Source of the DNA: Nocardia otitidiscaviarum NBRC 14405
GTDB taxonomy: Bacteria > Actinomycetota > Actinomycetes > Mycobacteriales > Mycobacteriaceae
Assembly: GCF_000308635.1 (NCBI RefSeq)
Contig: NZ_BAGD01000061.1
Location: 62,001 to 126,000 of the forward strand
DNA: 64,000 nucleotides
Reading direction: 5' to 3'
In this document: in pieces, positions 1 to 9,160 of the stretch
Layout of the letters: each line of letters starts with the position of its first letter
Position numbering within the stretch: position 1 is the stretch's first letter
The notes under the pieces: generated by a model
Told to the model about the DNA's origin: nothing
The model's database searches: none
Seen by the model: the letters and a program-made list of their open reading frames with translations, nothing else
Translations under genes and position numbers: made by a program

Positions 1-1
1 G

Positions 2-667
2 GTCGGGCACACCGGACTGTGCACCGAGGCGGACTGGTCGGACCCGGCGGTCTGCGACGCCTACGAGAAGAGCAAGACGCTCGCCGAACGCGCGGCCTGG
101 GACTTCGCCCACGCCACGGCGGGATTCGAACTCGCCGTGGTCAATCCCGGCATGATCCTGGGGCCGGTGCGGAACGCGCGGGTCGGCACCTCGGTGGAGG
201 GTCTGCGCCTGGTGCTGGCCGGGGAGATGCCCGGTGTACCGCGGCTGAACTTCTGCACCGTGGACGTGCGGGACGCGGCGGTCGGACACCGCCTGGCCAT
301 GGAGGTGCCGGCGGCCGCGGGCAACCGCTACATCCTGGCCGGGGATCAGGTGTCGCTCCCGCACATGGCTCGCATCCTGGCGGGCCGCTACCGCATCACC
401 GCCCGCGCCCTGCCGGACTGGCTGGTCCGCCTGGCCGCCCGCTTCGACGCCACCGCCCGCACCGCCGTCCCCTACCTCGGCCGCGACGAATCCGTCAGCG
501 CCGAGAAGGCGAGCCGCGAACTCGGCTGGACCATGCGCCCCCTCGCCGAAACCCTCCTCGACACCGCCGACAGCCTCATCCGCTTCGACCTGGTCCCCGA
601 CCCCGGCCCCGCCCGCCGCCGCCTCCCACGCGGCACCACCAACCCCCGCCCGGCCCCCGCCGCCTGA
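2..667 (+). CDS. NAD-dependent epimerase/dehydratase family protein, 5' end missing
   Basis: The reading frame is already open at base 2, so the N-terminal Rossmann part with the nucleotide-binding glycines lies outside the window. The visible part has the extended-SDR YxxxK motif (YEKSK, encoded near base 60), followed by a VVNPGMILGP stretch typical of dihydroflavonol-4-reductase-like extended SDRs, and a C-terminal substrate domain ending in a Pro/Arg-rich tail. These enzymes oxidise or reduce a carbonyl on a small substrate with NAD(P); the substrate cannot be told from the sequence. It ends at a TGA at 665-667. The family assignment is firm and the specific role unknown. Confidence 0.8.
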   Translation, partial: VGHTGLCTEADWSDPAVCDAYEKSKTLAERAAWDFAHATAGFELAVVNPGMILGPVRNARVGTSVEGLRLVLAGEMPGVPRLNFCTVDVRDAAVGHRLAMEVPAAAGNRYILAGDQVSLPHMARILAGRYRITARALPDWLVRLAARFDATARTAVPYLGRDESVSAEKASRELGWTMRPLAETLLDTADSLIRFDLVPDPGPARRRLPRGTTNPRPAPAA

Positions 668-1116
668 CCGGCCCCCGCACGATGCTCCTCCTCACCGCAA
701 TCCTCACCGCGATCGGCTTGATCCGCCGAAAACTGAAGTCGCAGAACCGAAACGACCGACCGCTGCCTGGAACGGCGTCCCCGCGCACCGGCGACCGCCG
801 TCGCTCCAGGGGCGCTGCATGGCTGAGGTCGCCGGGCGGCTACCGCATAGGGAATGCCTCACGGCCGCGGCCGCAGGCCCGTCCCCGCCCCTGGAGTGCC
901 CCACGGCTGCGGCGGCCCGGCCGTCACAGCCTCGGATCAGGCCGTCCTGCCGCGCGGCCGCGCTATCTCGAAAGACGGCTGCTACAACCGGCTTTCGCCG
1001 CCGCCACCCTCATCGTCGTCGCCTACGCGGGCAGTGTCCTGGTGCTGTGCTGATCGCCGCCGCCCCCGTCGTTGCCTGGCCGCGATCGGTGGTGCTACCG
1101 CCGTATGCGGTCGGCG
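668..1116. other. Gap without a convincing gene
   Basis: About 450 bases separate the convergent epimerase and peroxiredoxin genes. A plus-strand ORF from an ATG at 682 to 1053 begins and ends with hydrophobic stretches (MLLLTAILTAIGLI and a C-terminal AATLIVVAYAGSVLVL), but its middle is Arg/Pro-rich and looks like random high-GC translation. An imperfect direct repeat of roughly 36 bases begins at 852 and again at 894 (GAATGCC / GAGTGCC starts). I see no RNA gene or clear terminator. Confidence 0.4.
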
Positions 1117-1578
1117 CTACTTCGCGCGGTTGCGGAGGAACTCCAGGGCGTCGTCGGCGTGGACGTTGGCGCGCAGTTCGCTGTTGATCACGGTCGCGAT
1201 GGTGCGGTCCGGGTCGATGACGAAGGTGGTGCGTTTGACGGGGGAGAGTTTGCCCAGCAGGCCGCGCTTGACGCCGAATTCGGCGGCTACCGCGCCGTCG
1301 TTGTCGGAGAGCAGCGGGTAGCCCAGGTTCTGTTTGCCCGCGAAACCGGCCTGGGTCTGCACCGAGTCCGTGCTGATGCCCACCGGGGTCGCGCCCGCGG
1401 CGGCGAATTCGGCGGCGAGGTCGCGGAAGTGGCATGCCTCGGCGGTGCACACCGGGGTATTGGCGGCGGGGTAGAAGAACAGCACGACGGGGCCGTCCGC
1501 GAGCAGTTCGTCGAGTGAGCGCACGGTGCCGGTCTGATCGGGAAGCTTGAAACTCGGGGCGAGCTGGCCTGCCTTCAT
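1117..1578 (-). CDS. bcp: Peroxiredoxin, Bcp/PrxQ type
   Basis: A thiol peroxidase of 153 residues that reduces hydrogen peroxide and organic hydroperoxides in the cytoplasm using reducing equivalents from thioredoxin. The family signature NTPVCTAEAC places the peroxidatic Cys at residue 44 and a second Cys at 49, the CxxxxC arrangement of atypical 2-Cys PrxQ enzymes. The N-terminal APSFKLPDQTG is the usual start of the thioredoxin fold and the length matches the family. It precedes the trp operon on the opposite strand, as bcpB does in M. tuberculosis. A thioredoxin gene that could serve it lies at 37.2-37.5 kb. Confidence 0.93.
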   Translation of the reverse strand: MKAGQLAPSFKLPDQTGTVRSLDELLADGPVVLFFYPAANTPVCTAEACHFRDLAAEFAAAGATPVGISTDSVQTQAGFAGKQNLGYPLLSDNDGAVAAEFGVKRGLLGKLSPVKRTTFVIDPDRTIATVINSELRANVHADDALEFLRNRAK

Positions 1579-1651
1579 GCCGGAGACATTACGGGACGTC
1601 GGGCACCGGCGGACTGCCGCAACCGGTCGGGCGACGAGGGCCGGTCGCCGT

Positions 1652-2290
1652 TCAGCCGGGGCGCACCATCGTCAGCTGATGTACCCGCGCGCCCCGGTAC
1701 CGAAGTCCCGGCACCTCGGCGGGCACGCCGTGCGTGACGAATCCGGTCCGGGTGAAAAACCGCACGGCCCGGGTGTTCTCGACCAAGGTCTGTAGATGAC
1801 AGCCGGGAGAGCCGTGCGCGTCGAGCCGCTCGAACCACCGCCGCATCAGCGCCTCGGCCGCGCCGGTGCCGCGCGCCTCGGGAACGAGGCCGATATGCAG
1901 ATGTGACGGCCATCGCGCATCGACGAAATCCCCGGCCGTCGGCCGTCGCCGCAGCTTGGCGGCCGCCATATCCACGGCACTGCGCAGGAAGAACGCCCGT
2001 GCGGTCCGTTTCCGGAGCAGGCGATACGTCCGGATGGCCCGCTCGATCCGTTCCTCCTCGCTGGGGAACCGCGTCCCGTCCAGGCATCCGGCGAGATACC
2101 CCACCAGCCGCCCATCCGACTCCGCCAGCAGCAGCGAATCGGGTTCCAGATCCATGTACGGATCCAGATACACCGCCATCTCCGACTCCGGATCTCCCCA
2201 CAGCACTCCGGACGGCGATCCCGCTCCGGCCCGCACCGACACCTCGTGCACAGCGTCCCGGTCGGCGGCTTGAAACGCGCGAATTCGCAT
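1652..2290 (-). CDS. GNAT family N-acetyltransferase
   Basis: A 212-residue protein with the GNAT fold. The ATG at 2290 was chosen because the domain begins directly there (MRIRAFQAADRDAV); in-frame upstream codons give a non-conserved Arg/Pro stretch. The acetyl-CoA loop is at LVPEARGTGAAEALMRR (V/IxxxxRGxGxA) and a C-terminal ENTRAVRFFTRTGFV matches motif B of the family. GNAT enzymes move an acetyl group from acetyl-CoA to an amine; the acceptor cannot be predicted. It is on the same strand as the peroxiredoxin, 73 bases upstream, and could be cotranscribed. Confidence 0.85.
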   Translation of the reverse strand: MRIRAFQAADRDAVHEVSVRAGAGSPSGVLWGDPESEMAVYLDPYMDLEPDSLLLAESDGRLVGYLAGCLDGTRFPSEEERIERAIRTYRLLRKRTARAFFLRSAVDMAAAKLRRRPTAGDFVDARWPSHLHIGLVPEARGTGAAEALMRRWFERLDAHGSPGCHLQTLVENTRAVRFFTRTGFVTHGVPAEVPGLRYRGARVHQLTMVRPG

Positions 2291-2437
2291 GGCGGCGAGC
2301 ATAGTCCCGAGCGGAGTGGCCCGCTCCGCTCGGATCAGCGTTCCGGGAGCCACGGCGCGGCGCGACACACGGCACGGCCCGCGCACAGCGGTGTGCGCGG
2401 GCCGAATCGCCTGTGCGTATCGGACGCCCGGTGAGGG

Positions 2438-2743
2438 TCAGACGCCGATGAGGGCGGCGACGTCCGGGTTCTTGATCTCCATGACATCGAGGATGCCGTG
2501 GGCCCGGAGGAAGGGTTTGAGCTCGCGGATGCGGTCGGCGTGCTCGGCGTACTCGTCCGGGAAGCGGCGCGGATCCAGCGCCTCGAGTGCCTTCACATAG
2601 GTGACGAAGGAGGCGAGGGCGCTGGGCTTGGCGGCCGGGTTCATATTCATCATCCGGGGCGGCTGGGTCGGGTGCCCACCCGGGCCGACCTGCGGACTGG
2701 CGTGCCGGGGACCCTCCGGTGCGACCGGTTGCGAGGGGTACAT
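2438..2743 (-). CDS. Small conserved-looking hypothetical protein
   Basis: A 101-residue protein with no family I recognise. The first 35 residues are Pro/Gly-rich; the rest reads as a compact helical domain (ALASFVTYVKALEALDPRR and YAEHADRIRELKPFLRAHGI) with normal GC3 codon usage, which supports real coding. No membrane segment or signal peptide is seen. The start region lies about 140 bases from trpE, which is divergent, so the two may share a control region. Start choice is uncertain: a later Met (MMNMNPAAKPS) would remove the Pro-rich head. Confidence 0.6.
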   Translation of the reverse strand: MYPSQPVAPEGPRHASPQVGPGGHPTQPPRMMNMNPAAKPSALASFVTYVKALEALDPRRFPDEYAEHADRIRELKPFLRAHGILDVMEIKNPDVAALIGV

Positions 2744-2884
2744 CGGTGTTGAACTCCTCTCGATAAGGGATACCGCGTGTGGCGAGTGTAGTGATCACCG
2801 CCACTGTTATTCGCGGCCGGTATGGCTCCGGCTGTGCGGGGAGCGGGATTCGATGCCGATCGACCGGCCTGGAATGATGGGGCA

Positions 2885-4435
2885 ATGCGCGGTTCCTCCA
2901 CTCCCACCACCACCTCCCGCGAACAGTTCCGCCTGCTCGCGGCCGATCACAGGGTCGTTCCGGTGATTCGAAAGGTGTTGGCGGACTCGGAAACTCCTCT
3001 CTCGGCCTATCGCAAACTGGCCGCCGACCGGGCGGGAACCTTCCTGCTGGAGTCGGCCGAGAACGGGCGATCGTGGTCGCGCTGGTCGTTCATCGGTGCG
3101 GGCAGTCCCACCGCGCTGACCGTCGAGAACGGGCAGGCGACCTGGCTCGGGCAGGTGCCGGCCGACGCCCCCGCCGGGGGTGAGCCCCTGGAGGCGCTGC
3201 GGGAGACGCTGCAACTGCTGCGCACCGAACGACTGCCCGGTCTGCCCCCGCTCACCGGCGGCCTGGTCGGCTATCTCGGCTACGACGCGGTACGCCGCAT
3301 GGAACGCCTGCCGGTCATCGCCGCCGACGACCTCGAACTGCCGGAGCTGGTGCTGCTGCTGGCCACCGACCTGGCGGCCTTCGACCACCACGAGGGAGCC
3401 ATCACCCTCATCGCCAATGCGGTGAACTGGAACGGCACCGACGAGCGCGTGGACGAGGCGTACGACGACGCGGTGGCCCGCCTGGACCGCATGACCGCCG
3501 CCCTGGCCGCCCCCGCCGATTCCACCGTCTCCGTCTTCGAACGACCCGAGCCCGAGTTCCGCCGCCAGCGCACCTCCGAGGAGTTCGGTGCGGGCGTGCG
3601 CCGCCTGGTCAAGGAGATCGAGGCGGGCGAGGCGTTCCAGGTGGTGCTGTCGCAGCGCTTCGAGATGGACTACGACGGCAGCCCGCTGGATCTGTACCGC
3701 ATGCTGCGCGCCTCCAATCCGAGCCCGTACATGTACCTCATGCACATCCCGGACCGGTCCGGCGGCACCGCCTTCTCCATCGTCGGTTCCAGTCCCGAAT
3801 CGCTGGTCACGGTGAAGGACGGCCTCGCCACCACGCATCCCATCGCGGGCACCCGCTGGCGCGGGGCCACCGAGGAGGACGATCTGCTGCTGGAGAAGGG
3901 GCTGCTCGCCGACGAGAAGGAGAACGCCGAACACCTCATGCTCGTCGACCTCGGCCGCAACGATCTGGGCCGTGTGTGCGAACCGGGCACCGTGCGGGTC
4001 ACCGAATACCGCCACATCGAGCGTTACAGCCACGTCATGCACCTGGTGTCCACGGTCTCGGGCCGCCTGGCTCCCGGCCGCATCGCCCTCGACGCGGTGC
4101 GCGCCTGCTTTCCCGCGGGCACCCTCTCCGGCGCGCCGAAGGTGCGCGCCATGGAACTGCTCGAGGAGTTGGAGCCCACCCGCCGCGGCATCTACGGCGG
4201 CGTGGTCGGCTACCTGGATTTCGCGGGCGACGCCGATACCGCCATCTGCATCCGCACCGCCCTGCTCAAGGACGGCATCGCCTACGTGCAGGCGGGCGCG
4301 GGCGTGGTCGCCGACTCCGACCCCGACTACGAGGACGTCGAATCCCGCAACAAGGCCATGGCCGTCCTCAAGGCCGTCGCCGCCGCCCAGACGGTCCGCG
4401 CCTACCGCCCGGACGGACAGGGCGGCACGCTATGA
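2885..4435 (+). CDS. trpE: Anthranilate synthase component I
   Basis: The large subunit of anthranilate synthase (516 residues) converts chorismate to anthranilate, the first committed step of tryptophan synthesis. The feedback-inhibition motif LLES is at residues 54-57, and the chorismate-binding domain carries [21 protein letters not shown] and [16 protein letters not shown]. The ATG at 2885 was chosen because an upstream in-frame ATG at 2822 adds only 21 non-conserved residues. No glutamine-amidotransferase subunit (trpG) or trpD lies in the window, so both must be elsewhere. It overlaps the next gene by 4 nt. I saw no Trp-rich leader peptide in the 140 bases upstream. Confidence 0.96.
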   Translation: MRGSSTPTTTSREQFRLLAADHRVVPVIRKVLADSETPLSAYRKLAADRAGTFLLESAENGRSWSRWSFIGAGSPTALTVENGQATWLGQVPADAPAGGEPLEALRETLQLLRTERLPGLPPLTGGLVGYLGYDAVRRMERLPVIAADDLELPELVLLLATDLAAFDHHEGAITLIANAVNWNGTDERVDEAYDDAVARLDRMTAALAAPADSTVSVFERPEPEFRRQRTSEEFGAGVRRLVKEIEAGEAFQVVLSQRFEMDYDGSPLDLYRMLRASNPSPYMYLMHIPDRSGGTAFSIVGSSPESLVTVKDGLATTHPIAGTRWRGATEEDDLLLEKGLLADEKENAEHLMLVDLGRNDLGRVCEPGTVRVTEYRHIERYSHVMHLVSTVSGRLAPGRIALDAVRACFPAGTLSGAPKVRAMELLEELEPTRRGIYGGVVGYLDFAGDADTAICIRTALLKDGIAYVQAGAGVVADSDPDYEDVESRNKAMAVLKAVAAAQTVRAYRPDGQGGTL

Positions 4436-5502
4436 GCGATGCGGCCGACCCGGATCGCCGCCGGGAACCGGACACCTCACCGGGGGAGGGAGATGCGGAT
4501 GTTCACGGCGGTCCGGCCGACCGCGCCGCCTCCTCGCACGATGGCCCGTCCGGCGCGACCAGTGGGGTATTCGCCGCCGCGAATCCTGCCGACTCGCAGT
4601 GTGGTTCGACGGCAGCCGGGGAAAGTGCCTCAGGTTCCGTCGATCCCGCCATTCGCGCCGAGATCGAAGCCGGTGTCGCCGCGGACGAGCAAGGGGGGCA
4701 GGCGGTTACGCCGCGCCAGCGCAAACCCATCGTGGCGGTGCTGCTGCTGGCCGTCGCCGCCGGGGCGCTGTGGGTGTCCTCGCGGATGACGTGGGTGAGC
4801 ATCGCGGTCAGTAGTGAACTCGGTGCGCCGCGCGATATCGACCTCGACGGCGGTACCTGGTTCGGTGCGCTCACTCCGCTGGCGCTGGCCCTGGTCGCCA
4901 CCATCGCGGCCGTCTTCGCCACCCGCGGCTGGCCGCGCCGAATCGTCGGCGTGGTGGTCGCGTTGCTCGCCGCCGTGGCCGCGGTGCCGGAGTACGCCCT
5001 GCTCAGAGGCGAGGGGCAGCTCGCGGAGCGGGCCGGTCGACTGGCCGAACTGCGCGACTGGGAACATGTGGTGAGCACCCAGACCGCGACGGCACCCGCC
5101 GTGGTGGCGCTGGTGGGCGCGGTCGCCGCCTTCCTGGCCGGGGTGCTGCTGGTGCGCATGCCATCGGATACCGGCCGACTGTCCGGCAAATACGACAACC
5201 CCGCCGTCCGGCGCTCGGCGGCCGCCGCCGAGGTGGCGCAGCGGCGTGCCGCTCAGATGGACCAGCGGCGTGCCGCTCAGACGGACCAGCGGCGTGCCGC
5301 TCAGACGGACCAGCGGCGTGCCGGTGAGACGGCGCCGCGCCGCGCCGAATCCGCGTCACAGCCCGTCCCCGGCGAACAACTGTCGGGCCGAGTGCTCTGG
5401 GATGCCCTCGACGCCGGGGACGACCCCACCGACGAGGCCGCCAATACCTCTGCCGCGCACGATGATCCGGATACCGGGTCGGCCGGTCGCCCGACTCGCT
5501 GA
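4432..5502 (+). CDS. Trp-biosynthesis-associated membrane protein (TIGR02234-like)
   Basis: A 356-residue membrane protein sitting between trpE and trpC, as Rv1610 does in M. tuberculosis. About 95 hydrophilic N-terminal residues are followed by four hydrophobic segments ([67 protein letters not shown]). The SxxxWVSI segment after the first helix fits the family. The C-terminus is a soluble tail with an eight-residue repeat (QRRAAQTD) encoded by 24-bp tandem DNA repeats. It starts inside the trpE stop (ATGA overlap), so translational coupling is likely. Its biochemical role is not established; location suggests a link to tryptophan metabolism. Confidence 0.85.
   Translation: MSDAADPDRRREPDTSPGEGDADVHGGPADRAASSHDGPSGATSGVFAAANPADSQCGSTAAGESASGSVDPAIRAEIEAGVAADEQGGQAVTPRQRKPIVAVLLLAVAAGALWVSSRMTWVSIAVSSELGAPRDIDLDGGTWFGALTPLALALVATIAAVFATRGWPRRIVGVVVALLAAVAAVPEYALLRGEGQLAERAGRLAELRDWEHVVSTQTATAPAVVALVGAVAAFLAGVLLVRMPSDTGRLSGKYDNPAVRRSAAAAEVAQRRAAQMDQRRAAQTDQRRAAQTDQRRAGETAPRRAESASQPVPGEQLSGRVLWDALDAGDDPTDEAANTSAAHDDPDTGSAGRPTR
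5239..5328 (+). repeat. 24-bp in-frame tandem repeat
   Basis: Three full copies of a 24-bp unit starting CAGCGGCGTGCC begin at 5239, 5263 and 5287, with a partial fourth from 5311. Copies differ at only a few bases (ATGGAC/ACGGAC). The unit is a multiple of three, so copy-number change would only lengthen or shorten the QRRAAQ(T/M)D tail of the membrane protein. Confidence 0.9.
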
Positions 5503-5651
5503 ACAGCGGTGGAGACCGGACCAAGCCCCCGTACCGCCCCCGCCGTCAACGACGCGGAGATAGCCATTTACTCTTTATCAGCATCGGTGAGACAGCGCCT
5601 GGGGGGATTCTCAGGCAGCAAGTCCGTCTCCCCAGAAAGGATTCGAGCCAG

Positions 5652-6470
5652 ATGACGGTACTCGACTCGATTCTCGACGGGGTCCGCGCGGATGTGGCCG
5701 CACGGGAAGCCCTCCTGGATTTCCAGGCCGTCAAGAAGGCTGCCGCGGCGGCACCCTCGCCCCGCGACGCGAAGGCAGCGCTGCACGAGGACGGGATCGG
5801 CGTGATCGCCGAAGTGAAGCGTGCCAGCCCCTCCAAGGGCGCGCTCGCGGATATCGCCAATCCGGCCGATCTGGCCCGGGCCTACGAGGACGGCGGTGCG
5901 CGCATCATCAGCGTGCTGACCGAACAGCGCCGCTTCCACGGCTCCCTGGCCGATCTGGACGCCGTGCGCGCCGCGGTGGACATCCCGATCCTGCGCAAGG
6001 ACTTCATCGTCGGGCCCTACCAGATCCACGAGGCCCGTGCGCACGGCGCGGACGTCATCCTGCTCATCGTGGCGGCCCTGGAGCAGGACGTGCTGTCCTC
6101 GCTCATCGACCGCACCGAATCGCTGGGCATGACCGCCCTGGTCGAGGTGCACACCGAGGAGGAGGCCGATCGCGCCCTCACCGCCGGTGCCACCGTGATC
6201 GGCGTGAACGCCCGCAACCTGAAGACCCTCGAGGTGGATCGGGACGTGTTCGCCCGCATCGCGCCCGGCCTGCCCAGTGAGGTCATCCGGGTGGCCGAGT
6301 CCGGTATCCGCGGCACCGCCGACCTGCTGGCCTACGCCGGTGCGGGCGCGGATGCCGTCCTGGTCGGCGAGGGCCTGGTGACCAGCGGTGATCCTCGCGC
6401 CGCCGTGGCCGAGCTGGTGACGGCCGGCACCCATCCGTCCTGCCCGAAGCCGGTGCGCCGGGGCCGGTGA
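5652..6470 (+). CDS. trpC: Indole-3-glycerol phosphate synthase
   Basis: This 272-residue TIM-barrel enzyme decarboxylates and closes CdRP to indole-3-glycerol phosphate. Family motifs are visible in order: [14 protein letters not shown] (catalytic Lys and phosphate-binding Ser), ILRKDFIV (catalytic Lys), [21 protein letters not shown], and the phosphate loop VAESGI / [10 protein letters not shown]. The length is typical for the monofunctional enzyme. A purine-rich AGAAAGGA lies about 15 bases upstream of the ATG. The 149 bases before it contain no gene, so trpC may have its own promoter as well as read-through from trpE. Confidence 0.96.
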   Translation: MTVLDSILDGVRADVAAREALLDFQAVKKAAAAAPSPRDAKAALHEDGIGVIAEVKRASPSKGALADIANPADLARAYEDGGARIISVLTEQRRFHGSLADLDAVRAAVDIPILRKDFIVGPYQIHEARAHGADVILLIVAALEQDVLSSLIDRTESLGMTALVEVHTEEEADRALTAGATVIGVNARNLKTLEVDRDVFARIAPGLPSEVIRVAESGIRGTADLLAYAGAGADAVLVGEGLVTSGDPRAAVAELVTAGTHPSCPKPVRRGR

Positions 6471-6478
6471 GAGACGAG

Positions 6479-7744
6479 ATGACACCGACGAACGACACCC
6501 TGCCCAAGGCCAGCGACGGCGTCGCGAACAAGAGCGCGCACGAGCCCGACCTGGGCGGCCATTTCGGCGTCTACGGCGGCCGCCACGTCCCCGAGGCGCT
6601 GATGGCGGTGATCGAGGAGGTCACCGCCGAATACGAGAAGGTGCGGCTCGACCCGGACTTCCTCGGTGAGCTCGACCGCCTGCAGCGCGACTACACCGGC
6701 CGCCCGTCGCCGGTGTTCGAATGCACCGAACTGGCCGAGCACGCCGGTGGCGCGCGCATTCTGCTCAAGCGGGAAGACCTGAACCACACCGGTTCTCACA
6801 AAATCAACAATGTGCTGGGCCAGGCGCTGCTGGCCAAGCGTATGGGCAAGACCCGCGTCATCGCCGAGACCGGCGCGGGTCAGCACGGCGTCGCCACCGC
6901 CACCGCGTGCGCGCTGCTGGGCCTGGAATGCGTCATCTACATGGGCGCGGTCGACACCGCCCGGCAGGCGCTGAACGTGGCCCGCATGCGGCTGCTGGGC
7001 GCGGAGGTGGTGTCGGTGACCTCCGGTTCGCAGACCCTCAAGGACGCCATCAACGAGGCGCTGCGCGACTGGGTCACCAATGCCGACCGCACCTACTACT
7101 GCTTCGGCACCGCCGCCGGTCCGCATCCGTTCCCGTTGATGGTGCGCGATTTTCAGCGCATCGTCGGCATGGAGGCGCGCGCCCAGGTGCTGGCGCAGAC
7201 CGGCCGCCTGCCCGACGCGGTCACCGCGTGCGTGGGCGGCGGCTCCAATGCCATCGGCATCTTCCATGCCTTCCTCGACGACGCGAACGTGCGGTTGATC
7301 GGCTACGAGGCCGCGGGCGACGGCGTCGACACCGGTCGCCATGCCGCCACCTTCACCGGCGGCAGCCCGGGGGCCTTCCAGGGCGCGTACTCGTACCTGC
7401 TCCAGGACGAGGACGGCCAGACCATCGAATCCCATTCCATCTCAGCGGGTTTGGACTATCCGGGAGTCGGCCCCGAGCACGCCTACCTCAAGGACAGCGG
7501 GCGCGCCGAGTACCGGCCGATCACCGATACCGAGGCCATGGACGCGCTGCTGCTGCTCTCGCGCGCCGAGGGCATCATCCCGGCCATCGAATCCGCGCAC
7601 GCGGTGGCGGGCGCGTTGCAGCTGGGCCGGGAACTGGGTGCGGGCGCGATCATCCTGGTGAACCTGTCCGGTCGCGGCGACAAGGATATGGACACCGCCG
7701 CCCGCTGGTTCGGGCTGTTCGACGACCCGGAGGGGCAGCAGTGA
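6479..7744 (+). CDS. trpB: Tryptophan synthase beta chain
   Basis: The PLP enzyme (421 residues from this start) condenses indole with serine to form tryptophan. The PLP lysine is in HTGSHKINN (about residue 108), and the cofactor phosphate loop [10 protein letters not shown] and the terminal LSGRGDKD are present. I chose ATG 6479 because GAGAG at 6469-6473 gives a well-spaced ribosome site; a GTG at 6467 overlapping the trpC stop is the alternative and adds four residues. It overlaps trpA by 4 nt, the usual coupling for subunits of one alpha2-beta2 complex. Confidence 0.96.
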   Translation: MTPTNDTLPKASDGVANKSAHEPDLGGHFGVYGGRHVPEALMAVIEEVTAEYEKVRLDPDFLGELDRLQRDYTGRPSPVFECTELAEHAGGARILLKREDLNHTGSHKINNVLGQALLAKRMGKTRVIAETGAGQHGVATATACALLGLECVIYMGAVDTARQALNVARMRLLGAEVVSVTSGSQTLKDAINEALRDWVTNADRTYYCFGTAAGPHPFPLMVRDFQRIVGMEARAQVLAQTGRLPDAVTACVGGGSNAIGIFHAFLDDANVRLIGYEAAGDGVDTGRHAATFTGGSPGAFQGAYSYLLQDEDGQTIESHSISAGLDYPGVGPEHAYLKDSGRAEYRPITDTEAMDALLLLSRAEGIIPAIESAHAVAGALQLGRELGAGAIILVNLSGRGDKDMDTAARWFGLFDDPEGQQ

Positions 7745-8541
7745 GCCAGCAGTCCAATCTCGCCAACACCTTCGCCGCGGCCCGTGAGGAGAACCGCGCG
7801 GCGCTCATCGGCTATCTGCCCGCCGGCTACCCGGACCTGCAGGGGTCCATCGACGCCTGCACCGCCATGGTCGAATCCGGTTGCGACGTCATCGAGGTCG
7901 GCGTCGCCTACTCCGATCCGGTGATGGACGGCCCCACCATCCAGGCGGCCGCCGAACAGGCGCTGCGCGGCGGCGTGCGGGTGCGCGACGTCTTCCGGGT
8001 GGTGGAGGCCATCAGCGACGCGGGCGGCAAGGCCGTCGTCATGACCTACTGGAATCCGGTGCTGAAGTACGGCGTCGACACCTTCGCCCGCGATCTCGCG
8101 GCGGCGGGCGGCCTCGGGCTGATCACGCCGAACCTGATTCCGGAGGAGGCCGACGACTGGTTCATCGCGTCGGCTACCCACAATCTGGACCGCATCTTCC
8201 TGGTGGCACCGTCCTCCACCGAGGAGCGTCTGGTCAAAACCCTGGAGGCGTCACGAGGTTTCGTCTACGCCGCCTCCACCATGGGTGTGACCGGCGCGCG
8301 CGACGCCGTCTCCGATATGGCCCCCGCCCTGTGCGCCCGCATCCGCACCCACTCCGATATCCCGATCGGTGTCGGCCTGGGCGTGCGCAACGGAGCCCAG
8401 GCCGCCGAGATCGCGGCCTACGCCGACGGTGTCATCGTCGGCTCGGCCCTGGTCAGCGCCGCCGCCCAGGGCTTGGACGCGGTGCGCTCGCTCACGGCCG
8501 AACTGGCACAGGGCGTGCGGTCGGCGCGGGTGCCTTCCTAG
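7741..8541 (+). CDS. trpA: Tryptophan synthase alpha chain
   Basis: A 266-residue TIM barrel that cleaves indole-3-glycerol phosphate and channels indole to TrpB. The catalytic Glu lies in [18 protein letters not shown], the second catalytic Asp in the same segment, and the phosphate-binding [12 protein letters not shown] and GVIVGSALV close the barrel. The usual family text is GIPFSDP; here it reads GVAYSDP, as in several actinobacteria. The start is a GTG overlapping the trpB stop (GTGA). It is the last gene of the visible trp operon. Confidence 0.96.
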   Translation: MSQQSNLANTFAAAREENRAALIGYLPAGYPDLQGSIDACTAMVESGCDVIEVGVAYSDPVMDGPTIQAAAEQALRGGVRVRDVFRVVEAISDAGGKAVVMTYWNPVLKYGVDTFARDLAAAGGLGLITPNLIPEEADDWFIASATHNLDRIFLVAPSSTEERLVKTLEASRGFVYAASTMGVTGARDAVSDMAPALCARIRTHSDIPIGVGLGVRNGAQAAEIAAYADGVIVGSALVSAAAQGLDAVRSLTAELAQGVRSARVPS

Positions 8542-8957
8542 CCGCGCAACGGTGCGGCGGTCGCCCGGATCGCCTCGGTTGGCGCACCGCGGGCGCGTCC
8601 TCGACGTCGACCAGTGCGGCATGGGCGAGAGCCGATGCCTTGTCTGCCATCTCCCACGGCCGCCCGGTGAACCCCGACGCCGCGCCACCGCAGCGCGTCG
8701 GCCAGCGCCACCGCAGCGCGTCGGCCAGCGCCACCGCAGCGCGTCGGCCAGCGCCACCGCAGCGCGTCGGCCAGCGCCACCGCGGCGCGGCGGTTCCAGG
8801 GCCTTCTCACCCCGCGCCAGTTGCCGAGGTAGCCGTGGCGGGTGCCCGCGAGTCCGGCGGTGATCTCGACACATTGCCCCGCGCCACACCCGGACCTCCC
8901 GGGGCCGTCGCCCCCGTTCGTCGGGTGGGGTTTCGCCGCTTGCGCTACCACGCTCAA
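8538..8957 (-). pseudogene. Possible decayed minus-strand gene interrupted by a repeat array
   Basis: No protein family is recognised. A TTG-started frame from 8957 gives plausible coding text (CVEITAGLAGTRHGYLGNW, then PWNRRAAVALADALR) into the 23-bp array. Past the array, protein-like text with good GC3 continues in another frame (GFTGRPWEMADKASALAHAA and LVDVEDAP) and then returns to the first frame ([15 protein letters not shown], stop at 8538-8540). The simplest reading is a gene broken by repeat expansion and a second frameshift, ending 1-3 bases inside the trpA stop region. It could also be non-coding DNA that happens to read well. Confidence 0.35.
8684..8785. repeat. 23-bp tandem repeat array, four copies plus a partial
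   Basis: Full units beginning GCCACCGCAGCGCG start at 8684, 8707, 8730 and 8753 and are identical; a degraded fifth begins at 8776. The array sits between trpA and lgt. Because 23 is not a multiple of three, each added or lost copy changes the reading frame of anything translated across it. The rest of the 8542-9160 gap shows no other gene. Confidence 0.92.
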
Positions 8958-9160
8958 CGCCCGCGCTACGACCGGGTACGCGGTTCATCCGGGCTTCCGG
9001 ATTCCGCATGGGCGGCTCCGGCCGTGCGGATCATCCGGCCGTTCGAGCTGTTCGATCCGCATGCGGTGGGCGGTCGGATGCGGCGGTGCGCGGCGTGCCG
9101 AGTCGGCGGGGCGTGCCCGCGTTCCGTGCGTGGCGGGCCGCTTCCGCTACGGTTGGGGCC

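Noticed and set aside
682..1053. Small membrane-protein gene in the first gap.
   Set aside because: Hydrophobic ends but an Arg/Pro-rich middle; no ribosome site and no supporting context.
2744..2884. Trp leader peptide before trpE.
   Set aside because: Only isolated TGG codons in this stretch; no short ORF with adjacent Trp codons and a ribosome site was found.
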